From an uncultured Oscillibacter sp. (GTDB lineage: Bacteria > Bacillota > Clostridia > Oscillospirales > Oscillospiraceae), in contig UQMC01000097.1 in assembly GCA_900542115.1 (NCBI GenBank), positions 1-7,738 on the forward strand: a DNA stretch of 7,738 nucleotides. Reading direction: 5' to 3'. The notes beneath the pieces were generated by a model. That model searched no databases and was not told the DNA's origin. It saw only the letters and a list, made by a program, of their open reading frames with translations. The position numbers were made by a program, and so were the translations under genes. Positions 6,460 through 7,738 of this stretch are shown here, in pieces (positions within the stretch are counted from its first letter, which is position 1; every line of letters starts with the position of its first letter).

Positions 6460-7056
6460 ATGGCACTGAATTTCAATAAAGCGGAGTTTGTGCGCTCTGC
6501 GGGCGAGCCGAAAGATTTCCTACGGGACGGTCTGCCGCAGTTTGCCTTTGCGGGACGGTCCAACGTGGGAAAATCCTCCGTTATCAACCGTCTTGTGGGC
6601 CGGAAAAATTTGGCCTATGTGGGTTCTTCCCCGGGAAAAACGACGCATATCAACTATTTCCGACTGGATGGAAGGGCATATCTTGTTGATCTGCCGGGCT
6701 ATGGTTATGCAAAGGTGGCTCGCTCGGAAAAGGAGCGCTGGGCGCGGCTGATGGAAACGTATTTCCAGCGGGAGGCGGACGCCATCACCACAGGCGTTCT
6801 GATTGTGGACATCCGCCACAGGCCTACGGAAAACGATTTGACCATGCACGATTGGTTCCGCCAAACCGGCTGCCCGGAGATCGTGGTGGTCAATAAGCTG
6901 GACAAGCTGAAAAAAAGTCAGGTAGAACCGGCGCTGGCTCTGATTCGGGAAACGCTGGAGCTGACGGAGCGAGATATTCTGCTGCCGTTTTCTGCCGAAA
7001 AGGGCGAGGGCCGAGACCAGTTGCTTCGCCTGCTCTCGGATGCTGCTGAAGCGTGA
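6460..7056 (+). CDS. ysxC: YsxC/EngB, ribosome-biogenesis GTPase
   Basis: YsxC (EngB, YihA) is a small TRAFAC-class GTPase needed for late assembly of the 50S ribosomal subunit and essential in Bacillus subtilis. The protein is 198 residues, the normal family length. All G motifs are visible: G1 GRSNVGKSS at 32-40, the switch region with GKTTHINYF at 59-67, G3 DLPGYGYA at 77-84, G4 NKLD at 145-148 and G5 SAEKG at 178-182. The start at 6460 is supported by GGAGAGG at 6451-6457, directly after the lon stop codon, so translation is probably coupled to lon. The lon-ysxC pairing is conserved in Firmicutes. A strong terminator follows seven bases after the TGA, marking the end of the operon. Confidence 0.97.
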   Translation: MALNFNKAEFVRSAGEPKDFLRDGLPQFAFAGRSNVGKSSVINRLVGRKNLAYVGSSPGKTTHINYFRLDGRAYLVDLPGYGYAKVARSEKERWARLMETYFQREADAITTGVLIVDIRHRPTENDLTMHDWFRQTGCPEIVVVNKLDKLKKSQVEPALALIRETLELTERDILLPFSAEKGEGRDQLLRLLSDAAEA

Positions 7057-7062
7057 TAAAAG

Positions 7063-7102
7063 AAAAGAGGAACGCGGCTATGGGGCCGTGTTCCTCTTTT
7101 TT
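7063..7102 (+). terminator. Strong, probably bidirectional intrinsic terminator
   Basis: AAAAGAGGAAC (7063-7073) pairs with GTTCCTCTTTT (7090-7100), and GCGGCT (7074-7079) with GGCCGT (7084-7089), around ATGG. That makes 17 pairs including two G-U. TTTTTT at 7097-7102 gives the plus-strand U-tail for ysxC. On the minus strand, the complement of 7057-7066 is also T-rich, so it can serve the convergent hydantoinase gene. Confidence 0.92.
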
Positions 7103-7132
7103 ACCGCATCAATGCTGTAAAAGCAAATGACA

Positions 7133-7738
7133 TTATAGACTGTATTTTCCACGGGAAAGATACATTCCGGTGGGGGCGTCTTCCAAGACAGTGCCGTGCT
7201 CCACAACCTTGCGGCCCCGGAGCCAGACAGAGCGGATGCCGCCTGCGGTGACAAAGCCCTCATAGGGCGTGTAGCCAGCCTTGGAAATGCAGTCCTCGCC
7301 ACGAATCACATGGCTGTCGCCGGGATCATAGACCACAATATCACCGTCGCTGCCGGGGGCCAGAATGCCCTTGCGGGGATAGAGACCGTACAGCTTTGCG
7401 GGATTTTCGCAGAGAACTCTGCACATCTGCGAAAGCGACAGCTTTTTGGCCGCAACGCCGTAGGAGTAAATCAGCTCGCCGCGGGTTTCCACGCCGGGAA
7501 GTCCGCCGGGGATTTTTGTAAAATCCTCCCGGCCCATTTCCTTTTGTTCAAGCGTAAAGGAGCAGTGGTCCGTGGAAACGGTTTGAATCTCACCACGGCG
7601 CAGTCCTCGCCACAGCGCCTCCTGATTTTCCTTGCTGCGGATGGGGGGCGCGCAGACATATCGGGCGGCTTGCGAATAATCGGGGTTATAGTAAACGCTG
7701 TCATCCAAAAGCAGATATTGCGGGCAGGTCTCCACATA
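7133..7738 (-). CDS. hydA: Dihydropyrimidinase / D-hydantoinase, C-terminal part
   Basis: Members of this amidohydrolase family open the ring of dihydropyrimidines or 5-substituted hydantoins with a binuclear metal centre. The gene enters from the right edge; 201 residues are visible of a usual 450-470. Seen in order are ETCPQYLLL at the right edge, YVCAPPIRSKE, VSTDHCSF with the catalytic, metal-binding Asp (codon 7568-7570), DFTKIPGG...GVETRG, and the C-terminal beta-sandwich part with LAPGSDGDIVVYDP. The metal histidines and the carboxylated lysine would lie off the window. The GTG at 7733-7735 is an internal Val within YVETCP, not a start. The usual IPNG reads IPGG here, so the exact substrate (dihydropyrimidine, hydantoin or a related cyclic amide) is open. 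It converges on ysxC and is functionally unrelated to the protease cluster. The stop is at 7133-7135. Confidence 0.9.
   Translation of the reverse strand, partial: YVETCPQYLLLDDSVYYNPDYSQAARYVCAPPIRSKENQEALWRGLRRGEIQTVSTDHCSFTLEQKEMGREDFTKIPGGLPGVETRGELIYSYGVAAKKLSLSQMCRVLCENPAKLYGLYPRKGILAPGSDGDIVVYDPGDSHVIRGEDCISKAGYTPYEGFVTAGGIRSVWLRGRKVVEHGTVLEDAPTGMYLSRGKYSL

Noticed and set aside
1..7738. A mobile element, CRISPR array, tRNA or defence system
   Set aside because: The genes are all conserved housekeeping or metabolic families, no repeat-spacer pattern or transposase is present, and no gap is large enough to hide one.

Overview
The window is GC-rich, tightly packed bacterial DNA. It looks like the chromosome of a Gram-positive anaerobe of the class Clostridia, probably Oscillospiraceae-like. 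This is inferred from strong AGGAGG-type ribosome sites, ClpP catalytic numbering identical to Bacillus (S98/H123/D172), the lon-ysxC pairing typical of Firmicutes, and a hydantoinase-type gene next door. Genus cannot be fixed from the sequence alone.

Layout, left to right: the 3' end of a metallophosphoesterase gene (1-374); a 110-base leader with a candidate promoter and two tandem ATGGGT-armed inverted repeats (375-484); tig, trigger factor with an added lysine-rich three-repeat tail (485-1915); a 151-base gap holding a near-perfect 16-bp-arm palindrome (1916-2066); clpP (2067-2651); clpX (2665-3981); an 81-base gap that packs an inverted repeat, a terminator-like hairpin, a sigma-A-like promoter and a hairpin over the lon ribosome site (3982-4062); lon (4063-6450); ysxC/engB (6460-7056); a strong, probably bidirectional terminator (7063-7102); and, convergent on the minus strand, the 3' part of a dihydropyrimidinase/D-hydantoinase gene (7133-7738, running off the window). 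No gene-free stretch exceeds 300 bases.

The core is a protein-quality-control cluster. Trigger factor meets nascent chains at the ribosome exit, ClpXP unfolds and degrades tagged or regulatory proteins, Lon degrades misfolded ones, and YsxC is a GTPase for assembly of the large ribosomal subunit. The order tig-clpP-clpX-lon matches the Escherichia coli order, while lon-ysxC matches the Bacillus one. The lonB gene that Bacillus carries between clpX and lonA is absent here.

I see no new enzymatic system, mobile element, CRISPR array or RNA gene. The unexplained signals are in the non-coding gaps and at the end of tig: the two-repeat leader of tig, the palindrome before clpP, the overlapping terminator/promoter/RBS hairpin before lon, a 10-bp-arm inverted repeat inside lon, and the tandem-repeat tail of trigger factor.
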